A stretch of DNA of 13,679 bases, taken from the NCBI GenBank assembly GCA_028871195.1, contig JAGWNT010000100.1, forward strand, positions 1 through 13,679, written 5' to 3'. Made by a program: the position numbers and the translations under genes. Shown in pieces: positions 1-7,048 of the stretch. The notes beneath the pieces are model-generated. The model did no database searches. It had not been told where the DNA came from and saw nothing but the letters and a program-made list of their open reading frames with translations. Position 1 is the stretch's first letter, and each line of letters opens with the position of its first letter. Source of the stretch: REEB85 sp018971455. Lineage in GTDB: Bacteria; Pseudomonadota; Alphaproteobacteria; Acetobacterales; Acetobacteraceae.

Positions 1-569
1 CAGGCCAGGGCGGCGAAGCGGTTCCATTGGTCCTGCGCCGTCAAGAGGGCGGCGTCCTCGGGCGGGAAGCGGGCCTCCCACGCGGCATTGGCGGGGCCGG
101 CGATCCAGGCCTCGGCGGCCAGATGCGGCCGTTCGGCGGGGCTGGCGACGGCGGCGCAGCGGAGCAGGGCGGCGGCGAGGCGCGGCGTGGCGCGGGCGCA
201 TTCGGCGCGGGCCGCGGCGTCATCCGCCTCGGCGGCCAGCGCCTCGTCGCGCCGGCGGGCGAGCAGGTATTGCAGCGGCCAATCGGCATTCTCGGTCATG
301 AACCGGCCGATCTCGCGCGCCGAGGCGGCTCCTGGGGCGAGCAGGCGGAAATAGGTGACGAGCTTGCCCACCACCGGGTCGGCATGTTCGGCCGCCGCGG
401 CCTCGGCCTCGCTCCACTGGTCGGCGCGGATCAGCGCCATGACATCCGGCCGCGCCGGCTGGGTGGCGGATTGGGCGGCCAGGGCGCGCGGCGGCACGGC
501 GAACGCCAGCACCGGCACGACGAGAACCAGCAAGCCCAGGACCGGGAAGCGCAACCGACGAGTCTCCAT
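1..569 (-). CDS. Soluble lytic murein transglycosylase, N-terminal part (cut by window edge)
   Basis: Periplasmic enzyme that would cleave peptidoglycan glycan strands to 1,6-anhydro-muropeptides; only the first 189 codons are present and the gene runs off the left edge. The start at 569 is preceded by an in-frame TAG 12 nt upstream, so it is the first possible ATG. The N-terminus is a signal peptide: basic METRRLR, a hydrophobic stretch of about 20 residues (VLGLLVLVVPVLAFAV), then an ALA-AQ cleavage site near residue 32. The following alpha-helical, Ala-rich segment has repeat-like pieces (DQWSEAEAAAAEHADPVVGK, then FMTENADWP, then DQWNRFAAL) that match the superhelical U-domain of Slt-type transglycosylases of Rhodospirillales. 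The catalytic SLT domain (ES motif) would lie beyond the window, so it cannot be confirmed. It is divergent from dapA, with 116 nt between the starts. Confidence 0.75.
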   Translation of the reverse strand, partial: METRRLRFPVLGLLVLVVPVLAFAVPPRALAAQSATQPARPDVMALIRADQWSEAEAAAAEHADPVVGKLVTYFRLLAPGAASAREIGRFMTENADWPLQYLLARRRDEALAAEADDAAARAECARATPRLAAALLRCAAVASPAERPHLAAEAWIAGPANAAWEARFPPEDAALLTAQDQWNRFAALA

Positions 570-594
570 GCGCTCTTTCTAGCGCGTCGTGGCC

Positions 595-623
595 TTGCAG
601 CGCATCCCCCGCGCGCCTAGCTT
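595..623 (+). promoter_or_regulatory. Weak candidate sigma-70 promoter for dapA-smpB
   Basis: TTGCAG (595-600) and TAGCTT (618-623) are separated by 17 nt, 63 nt upstream of the dapA start, in the slt-dapA divergent gap. Each box matches only 3 of 6 consensus positions, so this is a candidate suggested by spacing and place. Confidence 0.25.
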
Positions 624-685
624 CCGCCTCTCGAACGAACCCGGCGGGGGATGGTCCGCGCCGCGGTCTCGCGGAGGATGCGCCG

Positions 686-1564
<879 letters not shown>

Positions 1565-1569
1565 TCCGC

Positions 1570-2061
1570 ATGGCCGACAGCAGAACGCGCAAGAAATCCG
1601 GCCTGATCAGCCACGGCGTTGCCGCCCAGAACCGCCGCGCGCGGTTCAACTACACCATCAAGGAGACGGTGGAGGCCGGGGTCGTGCTCAAGGGGCCGGA
1701 GGTCAAGAGCCTGCGCCTCGGCCGCGCCACGCTGAGCGAGGCCTGGGCGGGCGAGCGCGAGGGCGAGCTGTTCCTGTTCAACGCCTACATCCCCGAATAC
1801 CAGGGCGGCGTGCTCTCGCGCTTCGAACCGCGCGCGCCGCGCAAGCTGCTGGTCAAGCGCAAGCAGATGCGCCAGCTGCTCGGCGCCGTCTCGCGCGACG
1901 GGGTGACGCTGGTGCCGCTCGACATCCATTTCAACGAGCGCGGGATGGCCAAGGTGCAGCTCGGCCTCGGCGAGGGCCGCAACAAGGCCGACAAGCGCCA
2001 GGCCGTCGCCGCGCGCGACTGGCAGCGCGACAAGGCCCGGCTGATGCGCGAGAAGGGCTAG
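1570..2061 (+). CDS. smpB: SsrA-binding protein SmpB (trans-translation)
   Basis: Small basic RNA-binding protein that carries tmRNA to stalled ribosomes for tagging and rescue. The 163-aa protein shows the whole family pattern: AAQNRRARFNY near residue 18, GVVLKGPEVKSLR near 37-49, ELFLFNAYIPEY, PRKLLVKRKQ, the TLVPL strand, FNERGMAKV, and the basic C-terminal tail (KADKRQ...RDWQRDKARLMREKG) that mimics a codon-anticodon helix in the ribosome. It begins 5 nt after the dapA stop with no clear Shine-Dalgarno, so translation may be coupled to dapA. No ssrA (tmRNA) gene is visible in the window; in alphaproteobacteria it is a two-piece RNA that often sits elsewhere. The gene ends 26 nt from the convergent dioxygenase gene, and no terminator hairpin with a T-run lies in that gap. 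Confidence 0.97.
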   Translation: MADSRTRKKSGLISHGVAAQNRRARFNYTIKETVEAGVVLKGPEVKSLRLGRATLSEAWAGEREGELFLFNAYIPEYQGGVLSRFEPRAPRKLLVKRKQMRQLLGAVSRDGVTLVPLDIHFNERGMAKVQLGLGEGRNKADKRQAVAARDWQRDKARLMREKG

Positions 2062-2087
2062 CCTCCGCGGCCTGGCCGTTCCGTCCG

Positions 2088-3056
2088 CTAATGCCGCAAG
2101 GGCCGCGTCTCGATGCGCACGCGGATCAGGTGCCGCTCCGCGTCGCTGAAGCGCGACCGGCCATGGAGCGCATCGTGGTTGTCCACGAATGCGATGGAGC
2201 CGGTCGGCAACGTGCGGCTGGTGGTCCGCACCGCGAGCGCGGCGTCGGTCACCAGATTGACGGCATCGCGGATCTCGTTGTTTCCGGGCGCGGGGTTGGC
2301 GTCGAGACCGCGCAGGATCACGTCCTGGCGGAAACGCATCTTCGGACACTCCGCGAACACGGTCGCCGCGTTGTATTCGGGAATATCCGCGTCATGGCAG
2401 AAGACCGGGGGCACACGGAACCGGACCGGGGCCTGCCGCAACAAGGCAAGCGCGTCGCGGCCGCCCGAGCTCTGCATCAGCCGGTCGCGAATACGCCAAC
2501 CATTGGCGAAATAGCTCATCCCGCCGCCACAGCGCGCCGCGCGGACGACGTAGAGGAAGAAGATCGGCTCGGGATCGGCGCTGAACCCGTTATCGGTGTG
2601 CAGTTTGGCTTCGCTGTCGTCTTCCGAGAACGTGGTGAACTGGCCGCTGGTCGCCGCGCGGACCTTGACGTCCCACAGGACACGGCGGTCGCGCGGCCCG
2701 GTCGCGGTCGGGGCGCCCAGAAGGTGACTGAGTGCGAACAGAACATGGCGCTGCGCTTCGAGAGGCTGGGATTCGAGGCCGAGCGATGGCGCGACCGCGG
2801 CCATCGTCCCGTTCCCGAAAAGGCGGCTGACCTCGTCGGCGAGTTCGGCGACCCGCGGCGCCGTCTTGCGGAGCCGGGCACGATAGAGATCGACCCGGTC
2901 GGTCTCCTCGTCGACCGGCACAAGATCCGCGCTGCTCTTCAGGCTGGGAACGAGGTCGCGGGTCGCGGCCTCCACCATGGAAACGTCCGGCGAGAGGTCG
3001 ATCGTCTCGGCCATGGAGACGATGTCCCGATCGACGTCCTGTGTCAGGATGTTCAT
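2088..3056 (-). CDS. TauD/TfdA-type Fe(II)/2-oxoglutarate-dependent dioxygenase
   Basis: 322-aa cytoplasmic oxygenase that would couple decarboxylation of 2-oxoglutarate to hydroxylation or desaturation of a small substrate. The facial triad is visible: H153 and D155 in KLHTDNGF, and the distal H298 in DNHDALHGRSRFSD. The 2-oxoglutarate-binding arginine is R308 or R312 in ERHLIRVRIE. The spacing resembles clavaminate synthase-like and amino-acid hydroxylases (AsnO/VioC type) within the TauD superfamily, but the substrate cannot be read from sequence. The start at 3056 is chosen over longer in-frame options because AGGAGGG sits 7 nt upstream and the longer form would overlap the MFS gene. The MFS stop is only 11 nt upstream, so the pair forms an operon; the context suggests that the oxygenase makes or uses the molecule the transporter moves. 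The gene converges on smpB. Confidence 0.85.
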   Translation of the reverse strand: MNILTQDVDRDIVSMAETIDLSPDVSMVEAATRDLVPSLKSSADLVPVDEETDRVDLYRARLRKTAPRVAELADEVSRLFGNGTMAAVAPSLGLESQPLEAQRHVLFALSHLLGAPTATGPRDRRVLWDVKVRAATSGQFTTFSEDDSEAKLHTDNGFSADPEPIFFLYVVRAARCGGGMSYFANGWRIRDRLMQSSGGRDALALLRQAPVRFRVPPVFCHDADIPEYNAATVFAECPKMRFRQDVILRGLDANPAPGNNEIRDAVNLVTDAALAVRTTSRTLPTGSIAFVDNHDALHGRSRFSDAERHLIRVRIETRPLRH

Positions 3057-3067
3057 GGCTTGCCCTC

Positions 3068-4303
3068 CTATTTTTCCGGATCGGCGGGGAATGGCGGTCG
3101 GCAGCCGGCGGGGGCGGCGCGCCACGCGGCGACCGGGCGCCAGGCGTCGCGCAGGTAAAGCGCGGTTCCCCCCAGCACGGCGGCGCAGACGATGACGAGG
3201 ACCACGCCCGCAAAGCCGCCGGCAGCGAACACATCGCCGCAAAAATATGAGCCGGCCGATCCGCCCAGATAATAGACGCTCATGTACACCGCGAAGATCC
3301 GGGGCGTCGCCGCCCCGGCGCGGGCGGTGAGACGGCGCGACAGCATGGCCTGTTGCGCGAAAACGCCGGTGGCGAATAGAGCCAGGCCGGCGGAGATGGC
3401 GTAGAGGTTCGCGGCGGCGGTCATCAGCGCGCCCACCGCGATGCAACCGAAGAACAGCGAGATCGCCGATTTGGACAGGTCGTCGCGTGTCACGCGCAGG
3501 GTCATCGGGGCGCTGACGGCACCCAGCAGGAACACGAACGCGATCGCCGCGATTTGCCGGTTGGCGAGATGGAACGGCGCCTGCGCCAGCCGCACCGGCA
3601 GATAGGTGAACAACGACACCTGTGCGAAAAGCACGCAGAACCCCAGCATGTATTCGACAAGCAATGCGCTCCGGCGCATGTGGGCCGCCGCGGCGACAGG
3701 CGCCTTGGCCGCGTGGCCCGCGGCCGTGTCGGCCTCGAGCACCGGGGAGGCCAGGACGGCGAGGCAGATCGCCAGCAGCACCGACGCCAGCACCAGGAAT
3801 GTCCCCGCGACCCCGAGCTCATCGACGAGGGTGCCCGGCAGGAAGCGGCTGGTGAACCCGCCCAGGGTCGTGGCCGACACGAACAGCCCGTTGCTCAGCG
3901 CGCCGAAGCGCGCGCGGTGGATGGAGGCGACGCGCCCCATCGCCTGAATGAACAGCGCGCCGATGAGAAGGCCCTGGCAGAAGCGCATGCCGCTCAGGGC
4001 CGCAAGGTTGGGCGCGGCCGCCTCCAGCGCGCCGCCGAGCGCCATGGCCGCCAGGATCGCGACCTGGGTGCCCTTTCGCTGGGGCAGCCGGCTTGCGAAC
4101 AGGGGCGCGAACATGACGCCGGCGGTCGCCGCGACGACCGTATAACGCGCCTGCAAGATATGCGTCCCGAACTCCCGGGCGATGGGCCCGAGGATGACCT
4201 GCGTGAAATACAGGTCGAAAAACAAGCTGAACCCGATCAGACAGGTGGCCAGCAGGGCCAGCCGGTGGGCGCTGTCCTGGCCGCTGTTTGCCGCTATGGG
4301 CAT
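3068..4303 (-). CDS. MFS transporter, YnfM-like, 12 predicted membrane segments
   Basis: 411-aa inner-membrane secondary transporter with about 12 hydrophobic segments. A short cytoplasmic N-terminus precedes TM1 (about 15-38). A loop 2-3 motif-A remnant, SRLPQRKGT, lies at 71-79. MRFCQGLLIGALF in TM4 (106-118) and the central loop around 190-212 (Ala-rich and basic) divide it into two six-helix halves. The pattern SLFTYLPVRL in the second half resembles the YnfM/arabinose-efflux-like branch; the ligand is unknown. The ATG at 4303 is the only usual start codon after the in-frame stop at 4421-4423, yet it has no Shine-Dalgarno, which makes coupling to an upstream reading frame possible. The dioxygenase gene follows after 11 nt with its own strong ribosome site. 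The C-terminal tail is Pro/Ala-rich. Confidence 0.85.
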   Translation of the reverse strand: MPIAANSGQDSAHRLALLATCLIGFSLFFDLYFTQVILGPIAREFGTHILQARYTVVAATAGVMFAPLFASRLPQRKGTQVAILAAMALGGALEAAAPNLAALSGMRFCQGLLIGALFIQAMGRVASIHRARFGALSNGLFVSATTLGGFTSRFLPGTLVDELGVAGTFLVLASVLLAICLAVLASPVLEADTAAGHAAKAPVAAAAHMRRSALLVEYMLGFCVLFAQVSLFTYLPVRLAQAPFHLANRQIAAIAFVFLLGAVSAPMTLRVTRDDLSKSAISLFFGCIAVGALMTAAANLYAISAGLALFATGVFAQQAMLSRRLTARAGAATPRIFAVYMSVYYLGGSAGSYFCGDVFAAGGFAGVVLVIVCAAVLGGTALYLRDAWRPVAAWRAAPAGCRPPFPADPEK

Positions 4304-4491
4304 GGCGCGGGGAATGGCGAGGGCAATGGCGAGGGGGGCGTAAAATCGGCGGCGCCTGCGCAGGCTGCGGCGAGGACGGCAATCGTGCCGTCGTGCGCGG
4401 CAACAATGGTGGCTCCCTCCTCACCCGAAAGGGGAGCCATCACGATAATGTCAGCAGCGATGGCGATGGGAAATTTCGTGTCACGCTGCAT
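4294..4491 (-). CDS. Possible leader ORF, 65 aa, overlapping the MFS start
   Basis: This ATG lies about 5 nt after the predicted transcription start of the MFS promoter, so its message would be almost leaderless. Its stop (4294-4296) overlaps the MFS ATG (4303) by 10 nt. The peptide starts MQRDTKFPIAIAADIIVM, has a hydrophobic middle (IAVLAAACAG) and a Pro-rich end. I recognise no family. About two thirds of its third codon positions are G or C, lower than in the surrounding real genes, so it may be chance. The case for it is positional: it could deliver ribosomes to the MFS start, which lacks its own ribosome site. Confidence 0.2.
   Translation of the reverse strand: MQRDTKFPIAIAADIIVMAPLSGEEGATIVAAHDGTIAVLAAACAGAADFTPPSPLPSPFPAPCP
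4410..4439 (-). other. Hairpin in the 5' leader of the MFS-dioxygenase message
   Basis: TGGCTCCC (4410-4417) and GGGAGCCA (4432-4439) form a perfect 8-bp stem with a 14-nt loop in the roughly 190-nt leader between the predicted transcription start and the MFS ATG. On the minus strand a GAGGAGG stretch runs from the loop into the 3' arm. No T-run follows, so it is not an intrinsic terminator. Any regulatory role is inference. Confidence 0.35.
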
Positions 4492-4502
4492 AACGCCACA
4501 CT

Positions 4503-4532
4503 ATATTACCATACGGTAAAGCAATATTTTCA
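4503..4532 (-). promoter_or_regulatory. Candidate extended -10 promoter for the MFS-dioxygenase operon
   Basis: The minus strand reads TGG-TAATAT (4511-4503), an extended -10 element with 5 of 6 core matches counted loosely, and a weak -35 TGAAAA at 4532-4527 (18-nt spacer). Transcription would begin near 4496. It lies in the most AT-rich stretch of the window, between the terminator of the IclR operon and the MFS gene, pointing into the MFS gene. Confidence 0.45.
4506..4519. promoter_or_regulatory. Operator-like palindrome TTACC-N4-GGTAA
   Basis: TTACCATACGGTAA is a 14-bp palindrome with one mismatched pair. It overlaps the -10 element of the MFS promoter, so a bound protein would block RNA polymerase. 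The shape resembles TetR/AcrR-family operators, which commonly control efflux genes. No TetR-type gene lies in the window, so the binding protein is unknown. Confidence 0.4.
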
Positions 4533-4536
4533 GATT

Positions 4537-4558
4537 AAAGCGTATCTCCGATCGCTTT
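4537..4558. promoter_or_regulatory. Second palindrome AAAGCG-T-ATC / GAT-CGCTTT
   Basis: Nine base pairs (AAAGCG and ATC against GAT and CGCTTT) flank a TCC centre, with one unpaired T at 4543. It lies about 18 nt upstream of the first palindrome and covers the spacer and -10 position of a possible second promoter: a perfect -35 TTGACA on the minus strand at 4568-4563, then a weak GATACG (4546-4541) after 16 nt. It could be an operator or a cruciform/hairpin. Confidence 0.3.
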
Positions 4559-4568
4559 GAACTGTCAA
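4541..4568 (-). promoter_or_regulatory. Possible second promoter upstream of the MFS operon
   Basis: The minus strand has a consensus TTGACA (4568-4563), a 16-nt spacer and a poor -10 GATACG (4546-4541, 3 of 6). The perfect -35 in GC-rich DNA is notable, but the -10 is weak. It would start transcription about 40 nt upstream of the extended -10 promoter. Confidence 0.25.
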
Positions 4569-4623
4569 TTCGCTGCGAACTCTGATCGATCTTTTTTCAA
4601 AACATGACCTAAGTATCTGACCG

Positions 4624-4674
4624 AAAAAAGTTTATGCGGGCCGAGGGCTCGGACAGTCGCCAGCCCCGGCCCGC
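4624..4674 (-). terminator. Intrinsic terminator of the oxidoreductase-IclR operon
   Basis: GCGGGCCG (4636-4643) plus GGGCT (4645-4649) pair with AGCCC (4662-4666) plus CGGCCCGC (4667-4674). This gives a 13-bp GC-rich stem with one bulged A and a 12-nt loop. On the minus strand it is followed by ATAAAC and then TTTTTT. The plus strand has no T-run, so it acts on transcripts coming from the IclR gene, which ends about 180 nt earlier. The T tract starts 6 nt after the stem, a little late. The stretch 4675-4855 between it and the IclR stop holds only a 7-bp inverted repeat (CTGCCTG/CAGGCAG, 4679-4706) and no convincing gene. Confidence 0.55.
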
Positions 4675-4855
4675 AACGCTGCCTGAATGCAGCGCCGGAC
4701 AGGCAGAAAACGAACGGCGCGGTTGCGATCAGCCCGGCAAGGGCCGTGGCGCTGCGGAGCGGGCATATGGCCGCGCGTGGTGTGGCGGGTGGCGATCCAG
4801 GCGCCGAGGAAGCCATCGGTCCCCGGGGATCGGACCCTTCACCGGAAGGCGGCCA

Positions 4856-5731
4856 TTATGGCGCGAACAGGCTCGCCCGCCGCCCCGACAGGCCGGGTGA
4901 GGCGGCGGCGGCCATCGAGATCTCGCGCGCGGCTTCCAGCAGCAGCGGCGCCACCGCGTCCATGCGCGCCTCGGTCAGCCGCAGATGGGGCCCGGCGATG
5001 GTGACGGCGCCGCTGACCTCCCCGTTCGCGCGCAGCACCGCGGCGGCCATGGCGGCCATCCAGGGCGTGTAGGTCTGCATGGTGATGGCGTAGCCGCGCC
5101 GGCGGGTGGCGCGCAGCATTTTGAGGAAGGCCGCGGGCGTGTGCGGCGCGCGTGGGCCGTACTCCTCGCGGGAGCCGAAGCCCTGCTTCTGCACGATCGC
5201 GAGCGCGGCCTCGTCGCTCAGATGGGACAGCCAGGCGAGCCCGCTGGCCGAGCAGGACAGCCGGGCCACCTGGCCCATGTCCGGGTCGTAGCGCAGGCCC
5301 TGCGGCGAGCCCTGGGCCTTGGCCACGAAGGTCAGGTTGTCGTTGTCGAGCACCGCCAGGCGCACCAGCTCCTGCGTGGCGCTGGCGAGGCGGTCGAGAA
5401 TCGGCTGCACCACGTCGGTGACGCCGCTGCCGGCGAGGAAGGTGAAGCCGAGCGAGGCGATCTTGGCGGTGAGCAGATAGGCGCCGTGGGCGCGTTCCTG
5501 GCGGACATAGCCGCGCTCGACCAGGCTTGCGAGAACGCGATGCGTGGCGCTGCGCGGCATGTGCAGGCGGTCGGCGATCTCGAACAACAGCAGCCCGGCG
5601 GCGTTGTTGGCGAGCAGTTCCAGGATGCCCAGCGTGCGTTCCACCAGGCCTTGCGGGGCGCCGGGCTCCTCGGCGATCTCGTCGGCGACGATTTCGAGTT
5701 GGCGCATCGCGCTCTTGCTGCCTCCGGTCAT
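4856..5731 (-). CDS. IclR-family transcriptional regulator
   Basis: 291-aa DNA-binding regulator, slightly longer than the usual 250-270 aa because of an N-terminal extension. The winged helix-turn-helix occupies about residues 28-95: LVERTLGILELLA, then LFEIADRLHMPRSATHRVLASLVERGY with the recognition helix near 59-71, then the wing and LTAKIASLG. The C-terminal effector-binding domain (about 98-275) includes LSCSASGLAWLSHL, the REEYGPRAPHT segment and GAVTIAGPHLRL. Its ATG overlaps the oxidoreductase stop (ATGA at 5731-5728), so translation is probably coupled. Family members sense small organic acids or aromatic catabolites; the ligand here is unknown. Two TGGAA-N5-TTCC-type sites in the upstream divergent gap are the likely targets, which would make it a controller of both this operon and the ABC transporter operon. 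Confidence 0.9.
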   Translation of the reverse strand: MTGGSKSAMRQLEIVADEIAEEPGAPQGLVERTLGILELLANNAAGLLLFEIADRLHMPRSATHRVLASLVERGYVRQERAHGAYLLTAKIASLGFTFLAGSGVTDVVQPILDRLASATQELVRLAVLDNDNLTFVAKAQGSPQGLRYDPDMGQVARLSCSASGLAWLSHLSDEAALAIVQKQGFGSREEYGPRAPHTPAAFLKMLRATRRRGYAITMQTYTPWMAAMAAAVLRANGEVSGAVTIAGPHLRLTEARMDAVAPLLLEAAREISMAAAASPGLSGRRASLFAP

Positions 5732-6813
5732 GTCAGGTGCACCATGCCGCCCGAGGCCGCCGCCCGGTGCACCGCAAGCGTCGCGGCCAGGGTGCGGGTG
5801 GCGTCCGCGCCATCGCTGAGCGGCGCCTCCAGGCCGGCGGTGACGCGCACCAGGTGACGAAGCTGCTCCTCGTAAGGATTGGCGCGCACCACCGGCAAGG
5901 TCTCGTGCAGGATCGGCTCGTGCCAGCCGCGGCGCGCGCCGTAATGCCAGTGCACCAGGCCCGGCAGCGTTAGCGATCCCTCGGTGCCGGCGAAGAAATG
6001 GGTCTGCACCGGCTCGGCCTGGCTGGGAAACACCGCCGGGCTTTCGCCGGCGGCAAGGTCCCAGCTCCAGGGCGAGGTCGTGGTGTCGGAAATGGCGATG
6101 CTGACCAGCGCGCCGCCGGCCAGCTGGAGGATCACCGCGGCCGTGTCCTCCACGGCGAAGCCGCGGCGGGCATTGGATGTGACGGCCTGGACGCCGACGA
6201 TCTCGCCGCAGACGAAGCGGATGAGATCGATCTCATGGATGAGGTTGATGAGCACCGGCCCACCGCCCAGCTCGCGCCGCCAGCGCAGGTCGAAATACGC
6301 GTCGTCCTTGAGCCAAGTATAGAGCACGCTGGCCGCGGTGAGGATGCCGATGCGGCCCTCCCGGATGGCCGTGCGGGCCGCGCGGATGATCGGATTGTGC
6401 CGCCGGTGATGGCCCACCATCAAGGGCACGCCGGCGGAAGTGGCCTCGCGCGTCATGGCCTCGGCATCGTCCAGGCGGTCGGCGATGGGCTTTTCGACCA
6501 GCACGGGAATGCCGGCGCGGATGAAGTCGCGCGCCACTGCGAGATGGGTCTGGTTCGGGGTGGCCACGATGGCGGCCTGCGGGCGCACCGCATCGATCAG
6601 GGCGCGATGGTCGGCAAACGCCGGCACGCCGAGGCTCGCGGCATGGTCGCGGCCGGACTGGCTGGGGTCCGCCACGGCCGCGAGGCGGCAGATATCGGTC
6701 GTGGCGATCAGGGCGGCATGGGCGCGGCCATGCGCGCCGGCACCGACCAGCGCGATGGCGGGGCGGGATGCGGTGTCGTTCTCGGCGGATGGATGGTGGG
6801 CGGCGCCTGGCAT
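5728..6813 (-). CDS. Gfo/Idh/MocA-family NAD(P)-dependent oxidoreductase
   Basis: 361-aa cytoplasmic dehydrogenase that would oxidise or reduce a hydroxyl/keto group of a sugar, inositol or similar polyol. The Rossmann fold opens with IALVGAGAHGRAHA (GxGxxG at 24-29) and has DP at 49-50 near the end of beta2. ATPNQTH (85-90) and VLVEKPIA carry the family EKP motif (107-109). GHHRRHNP (134-141) and GGGPVLINLIHEID (183-196, with H193) are the substrate-side motifs of the inositol-2-dehydrogenase-like branch. I chose the ATG at 6813; a 40-residue longer in-frame form from 6933 would start inside an operator site and adds nothing family-like. Only a weak GGAA ribosome site is seen. It is first in a two-gene operon with the IclR regulator and divergent from the ABC transporter genes. 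Confidence 0.88.
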   Translation of the reverse strand: MPGAAHHPSAENDTASRPAIALVGAGAHGRAHAALIATTDICRLAAVADPSQSGRDHAASLGVPAFADHRALIDAVRPQAAIVATPNQTHLAVARDFIRAGIPVLVEKPIADRLDDAEAMTREATSAGVPLMVGHHRRHNPIIRAARTAIREGRIGILTAASVLYTWLKDDAYFDLRWRRELGGGPVLINLIHEIDLIRFVCGEIVGVQAVTSNARRGFAVEDTAAVILQLAGGALVSIAISDTTTSPWSWDLAAGESPAVFPSQAEPVQTHFFAGTEGSLTLPGLVHWHYGARRGWHEPILHETLPVVRANPYEEQLRHLVRVTAGLEAPLSDGADATRTLAATLAVHRAAASGGMVHLT

Positions 6814-6891
6814 GGGGTGGGCGTTCCGTTGATTTTGCTGGCCGAATCCGGTGCGGCCGGTATGCCGCAAATCAGGCCCTGGATCATGCAA

Positions 6892-6906
6892 TGGAATTGC
6901 ATTCCA
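6892..6906. promoter_or_regulatory. IclR-type operator 1
   Basis: TGGAATTGCATTCCA is a 15-bp palindrome: TGGAAT, TGC spacer, ATTCCA. It matches the length and outer TGGAA/TTCCA arms of the Escherichia coli IclR box (TGGAAATnATTTCCA). It lies between the divergent oxidoreductase-IclR and ABC transporter operons, 79 nt from the oxidoreductase start. Binding by the local IclR protein is inferred. Confidence 0.6.
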
Positions 6907-6922
6907 GTCATCAGAAAAAAGC

Positions 6923-6937
6923 TGGAACTTCATTCCC
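6923..6937. promoter_or_regulatory. IclR-type operator 2 (degenerate copy)
   Basis: TGGAACTTCATTCCC matches operator 1 at 12 of 15 positions and keeps the GGAA and ATTCC arms. Centre-to-centre distance to operator 1 is 31 bp, about three helical turns, so two dimers would sit on the same face of the DNA. The spacing fits cooperative binding or looping. Confidence 0.5.
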
Positions 6938-7048
6938 GATTAAGGTATCGCTCGCTGCGCCCGGGCCGGATGCCCGCGTGACGGCGTGACTGAGCGACGA
7001 CATCAAGATCCGGCCGACAGGGCCGCTGCGACAGGGAGCGAACACAGG

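Noticed and set aside
27..620. 197-codon plus-strand frame opposite the transglycosylase
   Set aside because: Gly/Arg-rich; the minus strand has a signal peptide and an Slt-like helical domain in one frame to the window edge.
2062..2087. Bidirectional terminator between smpB and the dioxygenase gene
   Set aside because: Only a 5-bp CGGCC/GGCCG repeat with a 1-nt centre, which cannot form a proper loop, and no T-run.
2091..3158. 355-codon plus-strand frame opposite the dioxygenase
   Set aside because: The minus strand carries the catalytic HxD...H motif protein; the plus frame has no family signature.
4679..4706. Inverted repeat CTGCCTG/CAGGCAG as a terminator of the IclR gene
   Set aside because: Only a 7-bp stem with a 14-nt loop and no T-run on the minus strand; the hairpin at 4636-4674 with the T tract is the better candidate.
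4565..4816. 83-codon minus-strand frame with a hydrophobic patch downstream of the IclR gene
   Set aside because: It runs straight through the predicted terminator hairpin and T-run, has no ribosome site and matches no family I know.
6897..6950. Promoters for the divergent oxidoreductase and ABC operons
   Set aside because: TTGCAT, CTGGAA and GTATCG pieces occur, but no pair matches more than 3 of 6 at each box with good spacing, so no start site is called.
5998..6981. 327-codon plus-strand frame opposite the Gfo/Idh oxidoreductase
   Set aside because: Shadow of a gene with clear Rossmann and EKP motifs; it also runs through the operator region.
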